DNA from: Agarophyton chilense
Lineage: Eukaryota > Rhodophyta > Florideophyceae > Gracilariales > Gracilariaceae
Assembly: GCA_030374765.1 (NCBI GenBank)
Contig: JARGXX010000105.1
Coordinates: forward strand, 1,984,001-2,048,000
DNA length: 64,000 bases
Direction of reading: 5' to 3'
A model generated the notes under the pieces. That model searched no databases. It was not told where the DNA came from and worked only from the letters and a program-made list of their open reading frames with translations. Position 1 is the first letter of the stretch. Every line of letters begins with the position of its first letter. Shown one piece after another: positions 42,829 to 53,537 of the stretch. The translations under genes were made by a program, and so were the position numbers.

Positions 42829-42992
42829 ACATCGCTGTGGGGAGTTGCGGCAATGTTTGAGCCTAGTCTTTCTATAGGTGGAGAGCGGATCGGCCTAAAC
42901 GAGCTGATTTGCAAGGTACGGAGATCTGAACCTAGCTTTCTGATTGGTCAGAAGTCCGACGTCGGCGACGCCGTGTCGATTGGCCTCCTGCC
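42829..42992 (-). repeat. MULE right terminal inverted repeat
   Basis: 164 bp, the exact reverse complement of 19,129-19,292. It is followed at once by the second CAATTCTA. Confidence 0.95.
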
Positions 42993-43000
42993 CAATTCTA
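42993..43000. repeat. 8-bp target duplication, right copy
   Basis: CAATTCTA, identical to 19,121-19,128. Confidence 0.93.
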
Positions 43001-43202
43001 TCAACGTTGATGCATCGAGTAGAGCCAAACCGTAGCAAATGAATTGGGCCCCTGCGCGCATCTTGTGCCATGATCCGTCTCACTCTCAGCCAGAGTTAGC
43101 GCGGCGCATTTTCACCGCCGTCTCGCGCGATGCCTTCAACGTGCGTTCTTCCCTCCCTCCCCTCCCCTCTCCGCCGTCTCCTTCCCCCCGTCGCCGCCCG
43201 CA
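43001..43202 (+). promoter_or_regulatory. Right half of the split divergent promoter region
   Basis: 202 bp between the transposon and the ATG at 43,203. The last 50 bp are a pyrimidine-rich CCCTCC/CCGTC stretch, possibly an initiator or 5' UTR. No TATA box is seen. Confidence 0.45.
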
Positions 43203-44117
43203 ATGCGAAGCTCGAAGCACCGCGCGCAGAACGCGCGCTTCATCATCCCGCTGCTGCTACTCATCACCACTCCAACGCTCTATCTGCTGTTACTCGCCAG
43301 CCCGCCGCAGTCCACCAACGCCTTTCTGCCCACCACGCGCCCGCATCTAACAACATTTCTCAACCATCTCCATCCGTCAGTAACCTCTCTCCATCGTCTG
43401 GCCTCTCTCAAGCCCTCGCTTCGCGCCGACGCCCTCGCCATCGCCCTATCCGCTTGGCGCCACTCTAAAATGCCCCCCGCAGTCCTCATCGCCGCCGCCG
43501 TCTCCACCCCGAAACTCCTCGTCAGCGCTCTTTTCCGCCAGCCCGTCTCCGGCGTCATCGACGTTGGCGCTGGTAATGGTCGTCCCGTCACCGCTGCCGC
43601 CCTTCAACAAAACGCTCGATGGGTCTTTTCCTTCGAGCAATCCGCCAAGTACAAGCGTCTTACGCGTCTCAAAGGTGCCTACTTCCACCACATTCGAGCC
43701 AGACCTGGTGATGGTACCCGACATCCTACCCTGCTTCAAGTGTTGCGAACTGCAAATCTCACCCATGTCGTTCACAAGCGCAACGATCCCTCGGCACGCA
43801 TGTATGGCACAATATCGCTTTTGTCCATCACCTTGCACCACCCTCATACTGTTGTGCGCGGTGCTGCTGCGCTGCTTCCCAGTGTCAAGAACATCCTGCT
43901 TCGTCTCGACGTCAACGATCACACTGCCGATGCGTTACATCCTCTGTTTCAATCAGGATTTGAATGTGCACATCTTGCCTTTCCCAACCGCAGAAATTCC
44001 AATTCCTTTTTTGGCAGAAACTCTATCAGTGCTTCTTCTCTTCCTTCTTTCTTGCTGTTTGTCTCGGACAATGGTGGCCTTGTCGACGTGTTCTGCTCTC
44101 GACGCCCTTCCGCTTAG
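43203..44117 (+). CDS. Membrane-anchored methyltransferase-like protein
   Basis: A 304-aa frame with an ATG start. Residues 12-33 are a single hydrophobic segment (FIIPLLLLITTPTLYLLLLA) after a basic N-terminus, so a signal anchor with the rest in the lumen is likely. Residues 117-127 read GVIDVGAGNGR, the SAM-binding motif I of class I methyltransferases. A FSFEQS motif about 22 residues later fits motif II. The C-terminal part has LLRLDVNDHTADALHPLF, as found in FkbM-type methyltransferases where a later D/E binds the substrate. FkbM-like enzymes modify sugars or other hydroxyl groups, but the substrate here is unknown. The transposon block sits 202 bp upstream of its start. Confidence 0.72.
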   Translation: MRSSKHRAQNARFIIPLLLLITTPTLYLLLLASPPQSTNAFLPTTRPHLTTFLNHLHPSVTSLHRLASLKPSLRADALAIALSAWRHSKMPPAVLIAAAVSTPKLLVSALFRQPVSGVIDVGAGNGRPVTAAALQQNARWVFSFEQSAKYKRLTRLKGAYFHHIRARPGDGTRHPTLLQVLRTANLTHVVHKRNDPSARMYGTISLLSITLHHPHTVVRGAAALLPSVKNILLRLDVNDHTADALHPLFQSGFECAHLAFPNRRNSNSFFGRNSISASSLPSFLLFVSDNGGLVDVFCSRRPSA

Positions 44118-44911
44118 ACACCTGAGCGCACCGTGCTTTCACCCTCCTTTTTTCTTTCAATTTCGCCCATCGTCTTCACCACCACAAGCCATCTTAACTG
44201 CTGTTCGGCTGTTCCGGCTGTTCACCGTCGACTCGGCTTTACTGGCTCGCATCACAAACGCCGCCGACCACAGCTTGACATTTCACAGTACTACGGTTGC
44301 GTCACAGTCAATCTCCTGTACAAACACACTCCTGAACATAACAAATTTAGCTCTCTCGTCAGTAGCATTGTCTAGCGCAACACATCAACCAATTTCTGTA
44401 GAGAATGCTTTCTCCTACCCCCCTGCTCACTGAATCCCCCATGCATAATATTTTGTAACAATGTAAAGCGGAAACATTACGGCTACGTGAACAAGAAGAA
44501 TACCATTCGTTTGAAATCATTTCTCGTTTCGTCTCTTTTCCCGTCCCCTTCACCACTTGTCGGCACATATTGATTAAAAAGCAACTAGGACAAACGTAAA
44601 CCGACTGTTGACCTTGTTCGCTCTTCATACAGAAAAATCCACGCAGCTTTTCGTTTCATGCCTCTAGCGACGGATTTAGGTCGCCGTGATTTGGGGATAT
44701 GCTCTACAGGTTTTTAGCAGACATCACTCCGCAATCTGCTTTAATCTCTCGAATGTTTCGCGGACTGTTGACCCATAGATACAAATATCTACTTTGGTAT
44801 GATATACAGTAGAATATTCACGTTTGCGCTTGTAGTTGAAAACTAATCCTGTGAGCCAATATTTACTCAATTTGTTTTGATTCTTTCTTCTATTCATCTC
44901 AGCACTGGGGA
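44118..44911. other. Intergenic between convergent genes, no gene seen
   Basis: About 790 bp between the stop codons of the methyltransferase-like and DUF2235 genes. The open frames here are tails of shadows or short frames without motifs. Confidence 0.5.
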
Positions 44912-46056
44912 TCAAAAGCTATCGGAAAGAGCGAGCAAAGCGCTGTTGAGAGGACTCAAGGACTCGGGCCTCCAAGATTTGAAACGGTTGTACCTCCGAA
45001 TCACAGTTTCGTGAAGCTCGTCCAGGCTTTTAATCTCTCGAACCATCTCACCGCCAGAAATACTCTTCAAGATGTTTGCACGTCCAAACCATGAGCCTTG
45101 AGGTTTCGGTGGAATGTTGTACGTGTATTCTTTCGGAAGTAAGTCACCGCCAAATTCAATCCCAAGTCTCCTCTCTTTAATATCTTCCAACGCAAAAAAG
45201 AGCGCGTTCCTCGAAAGCTCTAACTCGGCGGCATTTCCGCCTCCAACTCCACCATGGGATCCTGGCATGAACTTCTGAGTGAGTTGTTTTACACCGCGCT
45301 TAGCATTCGGCGTCATGTAAGTCGGGGCAAATGACCTTTTGTTTTCATCAATACTCATCAAATGAATGGCATTCTCAATATATTCACTTAGATCGGTATT
45401 GTGGAAACGGTATCGATCTTCATCTCCAATCGAGGACAGCGGGAACGGTAACCCCTCAGGAAGTCCCAAAGCTCCCACAGTGTCAAAGCAGAGAAGCAAT
45501 TTGATAGGAACTCTCCTGGCATACTTGTTTCGAAATTCTTTCGCGGCATAGGAATCGATATCTTCGTTGTCACGATATAAATCGTATGCTTCTTTGACGT
45601 AGTCGAGATGCTCTCTGTACACGAGACCCGATTCATGCATCATACCAGCGAGTGAACGCACGGTATAAGCTCCACGTGAAAAGCCAAACATGTATATTTC
45701 ATCCCCTTCAGTGTAGTTCATAGCGAGGAAGGTGTACAGTTGTTGAATGTTGAGGTCGATACCAACTCCAAATGCGCCGCCGCGAAGACGGTCCAGAGCA
45801 CCCCCTTCAGTTCCAATTCCTGGGTCATAATAACAAATTTGTGGAATTCCATCCGAATTCTGGTACTTCAACGATTTAGCGAGGATTCCTATGTTAGTGA
45901 GAGTCGAAAGCTCTGGTCTGTGTGAAAGTTAGATAGGGAATGCTTCAAAGAGTAGGCGAATGAGCTGGATGGAAATAGTGCCATAACTTACGTGTTCCAA
46001 GTGCCATCTGAGAAGATGCAGAGACGCTTTGAAGGAGAAGATCTTTGACCAGGCAT
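44912..46056 (-). CDS. DUF2235 alpha/beta hydrolase (Tle1-like), two exons
   Basis: Exon 1 is 45,992-46,056, beginning with ATG and coding MPGQRSSPSKRLCIFSDGTWN; exon 2 is 44,912-45,917. A 74-bp intron (45,918-45,991) with GTAAGT donor and CACAG acceptor joins them in frame, giving 356 aa. The DGTWN motif is the hallmark N-terminus of DUF2235 (PF09994). GFSRGAYTVRSLAG is the GxSxG nucleophile elbow, CFDTVGALG the expected Asp strand, and PGSHGGVGGG the catalytic His loop. The family includes bacterial type VI phospholipase effectors (Tle1) and many uncharacterised fungal and algal proteins. A lipase or esterase activity is likely from the triad; the substrate is unknown. There is no signal peptide, so it is presumably cytosolic. 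Confidence 0.9.
45918..45991 (-). other. Spliceosomal intron of the DUF2235 gene
   Basis: 74 bp on the minus strand, GTAAGT..TTTCACACAG. It falls after the second base of a Thr codon, directly behind the DGTWN motif. Splicing restores the conserved family sequence, which is the evidence for it. Confidence 0.85.
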
Positions 46057-49000
46057 ATTAGACGATGAGAGAAAGCTTAGGACGTAGCGAAACTGGAGAC
46101 TAGGATGACTGACTTGAGAAAAGTCTGCGGTGAGTTTGGTAGATGTTAACCACTCTAGCTACGTAACTTGGCGTTTCTAGTGGGAGTGGACGAGGGGGTG
46201 TGGAGACAGTACGGAAATACCAGCTCGAGTCCTTTTTATCAAATCTCATGGAACGTGTTAAAAGGTCTATGAGGTTAGTCATGTAACAGTCAACAACGCA
46301 AATTAATTCTTCTGACAAATACATATTTCACAGGTATGATAGTGTGGGTTTTGGACACTGCACTGATTGCTGGCGTGCTTTGCAAGTGCGCCACCTCCCG
46401 AAAACCTGTGGTGCCAGGTAGCGGGATTGTTAGAAAAAGAAGCGTCTGTCCTGCCGCGATGTTGGGACGTGGCCGGACAGACGAGATCGCCTTTGTCCCT
46501 GTTATTGAGCACCCTCGCCACGACTTGGACTCTGTCCTTCTCACTATCGCACTCTACGCACGCGCCTCGCTCTGTAGTTTACCCCAGATATACTGTCGCA
46601 CGTGTGTGGACAAAAGTCACCCAAGGCAAACATTGCGGAGTCGGCACTGCGGACCGCTATGTCCCTTGCCACGTAACGCAATCACTAACAGCTGTAACAA
46701 TTTTGTGCGTGACCAATTGGCTGAGAATATTAGGCCACCCTTTGTCATGCATAGTTGCAGAAAGCTTAGTTTCCACGTTATTGCTGACTCAGCAGTGTAC
46801 GGGTTTCGAGTCGTTTCATTTCGTGCACGATGCGTATGCCTCAATGTCCTCTCTTTCTGTCTCTTCTCTTTCTCCTCTTTAGACTTGCCGGGGAGCTCGA
46901 TGAGAGCAAACTAACCCTGGCTGAACCTTACCAGCCCCACCGTGCACCACAGTGCACCACTATGCACTGGTGTGTTGTGTAATGCAGATTGTAGTGGACG
47001 ACAGTCTTGGTCGCCATAATTCCGTCTTGTCATTAGTCGGTGACAAAATGGCCCCCATCTAAAGTCATTCATTTCAATAGCTTTTCCAAAATGTCAAGCT
47101 CCCATCTACTCAAAACGATTGTCATTAGTCTTTACGCCGTAGTAAAAACCTGTAATTTGTTCGACTAAGCATCTACTACCCCTTGGTCACATTCTATGCA
47201 AACCTCGATTGATACTAGCCAAAGCAGATGCCGCAAGCCCGAGAGGAGCCCCGTACTAGTCAATAAAAGGGCTAGTTCTGTTTCTTAGCACTCTAATAAG
47301 GCCAGACTTGGCAACTTCTATCTACATATTGGTATAATTTGTTTCCTTCCGAGCCGAACTCATTGAAAAACTATGTAGTATTGTTTCAAATACTCGAAGG
47401 ATTTTTTCGGTTATCTCTCGATCTGAGCAAATTCTAAAAACCTTTTGCGGTTTTAGCTGGGACGTGACGCCGATAATCGGAAGTCGAAAAGTGGTATCAT
47501 TCTGTTTCTTGAGGAAACACTTCTCCGCTGACAGTCAACAACACGAACTACAATTGATCTTTCAACCCCCGAAGATGACTTTTATGCACTTGCCGAGTGC
47601 ATTTAAAAAGCTTTCTATGTAAGGAATATTCTTGAGAAGTCTTGTTTACAATGTGAACTTTCAACTATCATTCACCAGGAGAATATAGGTTCAATATCGT
47701 GGCTTCATGAAAATGTCAGATTTCAAAAAGTTCGTCACATTGGGTTGAAGAATTATTTGGTGAAAGAAGCTGTATCTCAGTGAAAAATATCTGTAGTCCA
47801 CGTCACTTGGGAGAATTATGCGGTTGGCTATTTTACCAAAACTTTCATCGTTATCACTACTAAAAAATATCGCATGACCCTGCAAATTCTACGAAGTAAT
47901 CACTGAGAGTAGACCTTAAAAGAAAATCAGACTGTGAAGGTGAGGCAATTTACAGGATAGACATTAGCTCACTGCGACGCAATAGTATCACTTGGCAGCT
48001 GTAGCATTATGATTGCAGCGTGATTGGAGCTTATTTCAGCGACGCGGTGGTTTTCTTCGCGCCTCGATGAAAACTTCATTCTGGCAAAATCTTGTATATC
48101 AATTCGTTTTAGTTTTAGTTTGGTTAGAGTATATTCTATAGTGCCGTATGTTCCCTGGTTTGCGTTTTCCCACATTTCCCAACAGATTTAAGGTTTTTGC
48201 CTGACCAAAATGTTCGTTTTCAAAGAATTTTGGGAACTCGGTACTAATGTCACATGGGATCAGTTTCTCGTACAGAAAGCAAAAATAGATGGCCATCTTT
48301 CGAGCGAGCTTTGTTTCCCGATGAAGTGCGTTTGGAATGAATCATAATAAAATTTCGCGTCAAGGAGAAATTCAAATGACCGGAGAAAACTATTCAGAAG
48401 GGCTGTTGTCCTAAATTGCATTGTTTCCATCTCCGTGGGGAAGAATACATTCTATACCATCTATGGATGGGATACCATTTTTGATCGGTGGCAATCTATG
48501 CTGTGTTTCAGAAAGTGTACGCTTCGGAATTCTAGATCTTTTATGAATATGAAGGGAAGAAGGGCACATGCCGAAATCGGGAGCATTATGATGGTTGTGT
48601 TTCCAATACAACACAGCTGGGTGCGGTTTATGGCCAGGTTTAGCTGGTTGTAGGGATCCAAAGTTGCCACCCTTGTCAGCGATGAAATGACGATCATGCT
48701 CAGCCTTTGCAAGAGGTAGGCATACATTTTTTCTAAAGGTCAACATAAAAACAACTTCCAGGAACATCTATATATGGATCTCTTGGCAGGTTGTGATTCA
48801 ACATAGCATGTTGTAGAACAATTACGGAGAGGATTGAATTATTAGAAGCGCCAATTTTGTTCCCCTGTGTTGCCACCTAATAGATGGATTTGGATAGCGT
48901 AGAAATGAGTATTGATTCAGAAAGGACAGTGATATCGATAGAATGGCGTATCTTAGAGAGATGCAACACCTTTCGGCTCTTTAATAGACACTCGAACTCA

Positions 49001-51462
49001 TATGAATTATGCTTTATGCTTCGAAGTCACAAGTATGGAAACCAGATTGACAATGGTCCTCAGCAAGAGGTAATCTTGTAAGAGCTAGGCATACGGTAAA
49101 TATTTAAATCTGCCCCTAAACTGACGAGGGTTTGAATTTGGCCTGGTTTGAGCTGTCGCCAAGCAGCAGCTCAAACCAATTCCGAGATGCTATTTTGGCA
49201 GTGCAAGCAAGATGAATTCTTTGGGACGAATACTGTTTATGTCCAGTGTCGTATTCGTCGGGCACTCGGTGTTTGTGAAAGTATGCTTCCTTAATAGCTT
49301 TTTCATCAACACGTTTTCACTTCGCCATGATATACACCGGAACGCTCACTCAATGGAAGAGAAACATGAATAGCGTACCCAAAGTGGCTGATAGTTACTG
49401 TCATTGACGGGCTGTGCGCGAGTTGCGCTTAGCTCGTTCATTCGTTGTGCGTTTCTTCCTGCGCGTGACGAGCGTAGCACTCTCTGCGTCCTCTTTCCAT
49501 AGCGGTAAAGTCTTTTTTTCCACAACGGCTTGGCCGCGCGAAAGGTCGGCCCGTTTGGCGACTAGGTGAGTGGGCATTTGGTCCTTGGTGAAAGTGTTTG
49601 TGCAAACGTCCATTGTTGTTTTCGGAGCAAAAACCTTGAGATGTGCCACACTTTTTCATCGTCGACGAGAACGCCGTCTATTGTCCTCGATCCTTTTTAT
49701 ACTCGCTTGGGGGCGTTGTGAGAAGAGTTGCAGGTGACCAGCTCGTTTGATGAGACATTTGTGTTCGCTTTGACAACGATGCGAACAGCACGGCAAGAAA
49801 TGTATTGATGGTGTCTACTTGGACGAATGCGACCCTTAGTATTTAGTAAGGTCAAACTGTATACAACAAGATATTCTGACATCGTGTGGGAAGGCTTGAC
49901 AGCCATATAATTTCCACTTTGCTTCTCTTCATCGCAGTGTGTACTACACGTGGTGACGATGCAAATGAGCTCGATAGCATCTAAGGAGGCTTCTCTGTGT
50001 TATCGCGGTAGAAAGACAACGATGATGCAGCGCTGTTGGTCGCTTTAACTCGGGTTCTCTCCGTGGAATTACTCCCAAGTGGCTGAAACGTCAAGTCGGT
50101 GGCAGGCGTTGAGTCAGTCAGGAAAGATCTTCCCCTGTCACTCAGCAGAGCAATAATCGCATTGGATCAAGCTTGCCAACATGAGGCTGTAGCGTGAATG
50201 TGAGTGTGTATATATTAATCGGATAAGTTACATGAGATATCGAGAGTGGCTAAGATGTGGGCTATTTCCGCACACATTAAAGTAATAGCTGGCATGCCGC
50301 AAGGCGCCATTATCGTTAACAGTGGTTGTTCACTTCGCTTGGTCGCGCAGCGCTGTAGAGAGAGAAATGAGCGGTGGACTCTGAAGAAAACTATTTCCGA
50401 CGTAGAATGACACGAAGCCAAGACGCGTGATAGTTACTGGTTGAAACCGAGATAGCAAAGGCACGTTAGTGCGCCTCTCTCAATACGGTCAACAACGAGA
50501 AGCGCATGTTGCTAATATGCAGGCACAAGGGTAATATCCCTAAACGACCAAGGGGCATGGGCAGTGGATGCACGATGGCTTCCCGAGTTGGCTCACTGAG
50601 CGAAGCGGGTGCTTGCTCACACATGTGTGAAGGCACAATAAATGGTAGCACACACTTGTATGGTAAAGGCGCTAAACGAAAAGCACGCAATGACATGTGC
50701 GTGGCGTGTGGAAGCTACACGCTTGCAGCAGATGTAACTTACGGCTTAGCATGCCGCTGACGATGTGGATCGCAATTAGGAGAGTCCCGTAGTATGAACT
50801 ATGTAGGCATCGTCATAGAGGTTAGTATCCTGAGGATACGTTGGGCTATGTGCATTTGGAACGCCACGCTACTACGCGTGCACTCGACGGGGTGGAGGGA
50901 CTGGTTGCGATTCCCTATCTACTTGGGAAACACACGGTGGCAGGCGCAGCAAACGAAGCGATGTTGGTCAACGCTGCGGGAGACACGTGAAGGGCGTGCG
51001 CGCCGGGAAGATGGAAGATGTGACTCATTCCACGGATGGAGTAGCTTCCACTCGCAGCGCACAGCCGGCGACTAGGGTGAGCGAGACTCGGGCGTGAACG
51101 GCAGTGGCGAGCCCGACGGGGTTCGAAGATGTTAGCGAAGATGGTAGCGAAGATGGTAGCAGTTGCAAACGAGCGCCAGAGATGGCTGTAACTACCTCTA
51201 TTGTGTGCCGTCCGTAGGACAAAGGGCGATTGTGGCGGTTTCGAATACAAGTGCCATCATTGGGCGCTGCGCCACTGCACGTATCTCTAGGCGCACTGTT
51301 GGCCAGACAGAAAATTCAAAAGCGGCAGCGCGCGCGCAAGCGCTCCAAGCGTCCACGGCACGCAAGCTCTAGTAGCTGGCGACACTACACGAGCTCTGCA
51401 AGTCCAACCATTGCGACGCTCAAGTCACATACACACATTCACATCCACGTCCACGTCCGGCC
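46057..51462. other. Gene-poor region of 5.4 kb
   Basis: No gene is supported. The longest frame is at 46,336-46,914 (192 codons, Cys-rich, overlapped by another frame of similar size) and has no motif. A minus-strand frame of 82 codons near 49,401-49,649 encodes a basic peptide but starts with GTG. The left part (46.9-49.4 kb) is AT-rich. The right part (50.2-51.4 kb) is of mixed composition and probably includes the promoter and 5' UTR of the gene at 51,463. Confidence 0.5.
51126..51166 (+). repeat. 12-bp tandem repeat (about three units)
   Basis: Units of the GAAGATGGTAGC type run through 51,126-51,166, upstream of the Q-rich gene. Confidence 0.7.
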
Positions 51463-52662
51463 ATGCTCTCGCACGACTTGCATCCACCACCGCAGATGTC
51501 GGTGTGGTCCGACAACGCCTTCTCCACCGCGCGTCACAAGCTACACGTCTCCGCTGCCGACGAAGCTGCCGCCGCCGACATTGTGTCTGATGCTCACCGA
51601 CGTTTGCCGGATCACATGATCGTTACCTCCGAATCTGCCTCCATTGCTCCCATTTCCCTTCCTTTGGAGTCGTCGTACGTTTCCTTCCATCCCGCCCATG
51701 CTGTACCAGTGCAAACCGCGCAACAAGCTCAAATACAACCCGCGCTGGAGCACCATGTCTCCTCCGAGCAACATGATAACGCTCCCACGCATCACCCCCC
51801 CCAGCACTATGAACAGCACCAGCTGCTGCCTCACCAGCATCAATTAGAACAACAGCAACAGCGACTACAGCAACAACAGCAGCCGCAGCAGCAGCAGCCG
51901 CAGCAGCAGCAGCAACAACAACAACAACAACAACAACCAGAGCATCAACCGCTGCCGGATCATGATCACCAGCAGCATCAATCCGACTATCAAGTCGAGC
52001 AGCCGCAGCAACACCAGCAGTCACACCAACAAACTTTGCAACAGCAGTCTGTACAGCCGCAACCTGTGCAAACGCAGCCTGTGCATCAGCAGCCTGTGCA
52101 TCAGCAGCCTGTGCAGCTGCAGCCCGTGCAACTGCAGCATTTTTCTCAGCAAAGTTTGCCCGCCGCCACCGACACTCTTCCACCCCAAGTTGCACAGAGG
52201 AAGCCCGGATTTAATCGCCGAAAGCGCTATCGTTGCGGATATTGTCACGAACTAGGTCACAACCAAAAGACCTGTCCGCTCAGACCACCGCACATACCAA
52301 TCACTACGTCAAGGTCTCATGCGCCCAAAGCACCCGCGCTGGATATATCTCAGTTGCAGAAAGTCGCTGCCAAGCTCGCAGAGGAATTGGGAAGAGTGTT
52401 CCTTGAAATAGCACCCACACCGCCTGGAGACGGCTGGCAGCCATCCCAGCGAATTTCATTTGATACAGTCCATGAAGCAGCGAACAACGCCGTCATGCAC
52501 GCCAACCAAACCGTCGCCGATGCAAATACCGACGAGGAATTCGACAATGCCGTGGATAATCTGCATTCTGCAGTCCATCTTTTGGAGAAGGTTGCAAATC
52601 TTATATACAAGAGCGCCGCAATTGCTCATACAATGAACCGAACTGTTGGGGATCCGTCTTAA
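51463..52662 (+). CDS. Gln-rich protein with CCHC zinc knuckle
   Basis: A 399-aa frame starts at the ATG at 51,463; a second ATG lies 33 bp later. Residues about 85-235 are Gln/His/Pro-rich, with several pure Gln runs and VHQQPVHQQPVQ repeats. At about 253-268 a single CCHC knuckle, CGYCHELGHNQKTC, sits behind a basic NRRKRYR patch, as in single-stranded nucleic-acid-binding proteins and in MULE/plant zinc-knuckle factors. The last 130 residues are helical. A nuclear or RNA-granule role is plausible because Gln-rich tracts favour condensation and the knuckle binds nucleic acid, but that is inference. It is not recognised as a retroelement gag, since no capsid-like domain precedes the knuckle. 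Confidence 0.72.
   Translation: MLSHDLHPPPQMSVWSDNAFSTARHKLHVSAADEAAAADIVSDAHRRLPDHMIVTSESASIAPISLPLESSYVSFHPAHAVPVQTAQQAQIQPALEHHVSSEQHDNAPTHHPPQHYEQHQLLPHQHQLEQQQQRLQQQQQPQQQQPQQQQQQQQQQQQPEHQPLPDHDHQQHQSDYQVEQPQQHQQSHQQTLQQQSVQPQPVQTQPVHQQPVHQQPVQLQPVQLQHFSQQSLPAATDTLPPQVAQRKPGFNRRKRYRCGYCHELGHNQKTCPLRPPHIPITTSRSHAPKAPALDISQLQKVAAKLAEELGRVFLEIAPTPPGDGWQPSQRISFDTVHEAANNAVMHANQTVADANTDEEFDNAVDNLHSAVHLLEKVANLIYKSAAIAHTMNRTVGDPS
51845..51945 (+). repeat. CAG/CAA repeat coding poly-Gln
   Basis: CAG and CAA codons are mixed and interrupted by CCG and CTA. The mixture of the two Gln codons should lower slippage compared with a pure CAG run. Confidence 0.8.
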
Positions 52663-53537
52663 GTTAAATGTGCGATGCTTCATCACGGCCATTGGAACAT
52701 TGTGGTGTTTCGTCTGAGAACCTGCAATATGCCGCTTAACCTGTGGTTGGTATCATCTGCTGAACACCAAAAGCCCATGGATCCAGAACAGAGCCACACG
52801 GCTCGAGGAGAGTGATGTCATTCAGGAAACGCACCAAGTGGATGCACATATCCCTCAGTGCATCTTGCGGCGCACAACCCCGTTACTTGAGGATTGAGGC
52901 TCAATGATATAAAAGAAAGCATCGCGAGATGTATTGCGCCATGGTTCTTGTGAATTATTATCCTTTCGTAGCAGCGAGCGATAGGGGTTTGTGGGGAATT
53001 TTGAGTCCCCTTGTCACTCAACCGCTGCCAACAAATGTCTGGTCAGAAGGGGAATGGCGGAACTCGGCACTTCCCTGCTCTCCGGACTAGAGCGCCGCTG
53101 CAAGCGGTAGATTTCGCTGTTTTGCTTCTGGTCTTATATGGGGCCTTGGGTCATGAAAGATGTAGCAAAAGTTTTAAAGTTCGGTCTTTCAACAGTTTCG
53201 GACTGTCAAAGTTATGCAAAGGTGATAAAAAAACATGAATCCTGCACAGAATTTCGCGCAAGTGAGCTGTGAGTCACGGAGAGAAAATCCCAGCAAACGT
53301 TTCTCTTGTATAGCTTATTGCTTGGCATGGGAGCTGTGTTTCAGTGAACCTTGGGCGAAACTTTGTCGATGCCCAGAATTTAACACCGCACCTCGCACCC
53401 AGGTTGCTGTCTGCGTTTGATGCACCCCTGTTCTCAGTTGAAGTCGTTGCAGCGAAGAGCTAAAAATTGGAGTACTCAACCATCTTACCGCATCTTTACA
53501 ACCTGCTACAACCAGGTCCCTCTCTTGAATCCAAGAG
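52663..53537. other. Intergenic, no gene seen
   Basis: About 870 bp with only short frames. The promoter and 5' UTR of the rhomboid gene are expected in the right part. Confidence 0.45.

Larger units (their letters stand above)
19129..42992 (+). mobile_element. Nested Mutator-like element (MULE), 23.9 kb with three LTR insertions
   Basis: The block is bounded by 164-bp terminal inverted repeats, identical by eye, and by a perfect 8-bp direct duplication (CAATTCTA). It therefore moved in as one unit. Removing the three later LTR insertions with one target copy each leaves about 6.27 kb. That original element has two + strand genes: a C48 cysteine protease (starting at 19,609 and continuing at 29,484) and a MURA-type transposase (starting near 31,567 and continuing at 39,948). 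MULEs with an added Ulp1-like protease gene are known (Kaonashi/KI-MULEs of plants), but I did not compare sequences. Both genes are interrupted, and there is an in-frame TGA at 30,891-30,893, so this copy is probably not autonomous now. The identical TIRs imply recent mobility, possibly driven by an intact relative. Confidence 0.92.

Noticed and set aside
19129-42992. Polinton/Maverick or other giant virus-like element, suggested by the cysteine protease, long TIRs and size
   Set aside because: No capsid, packaging ATPase or type-B polymerase is visible. The transposase is MULE-type, the duplication is 8 bp rather than 6, and the size is explained by nested LTR elements.
43564-44433. 289-codon frame overlapping the methyltransferase-like gene
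   Set aside because: It is a shadow of the real gene in another frame; its GC-rich codons suppress stops. The real frame has the SAM motif and membrane anchor.
46336-46914. 192-codon + strand frame in the gene-poor region
   Set aside because: It is overlapped by a 171-codon frame in another phase, is Cys-rich without pattern and shows no coding bias by eye.
49401-49659. Short basic minus-strand frames (82 and 73 codons)
   Set aside because: They overlap in two phases, one starts with GTG, and no motif or neighbour supports either.
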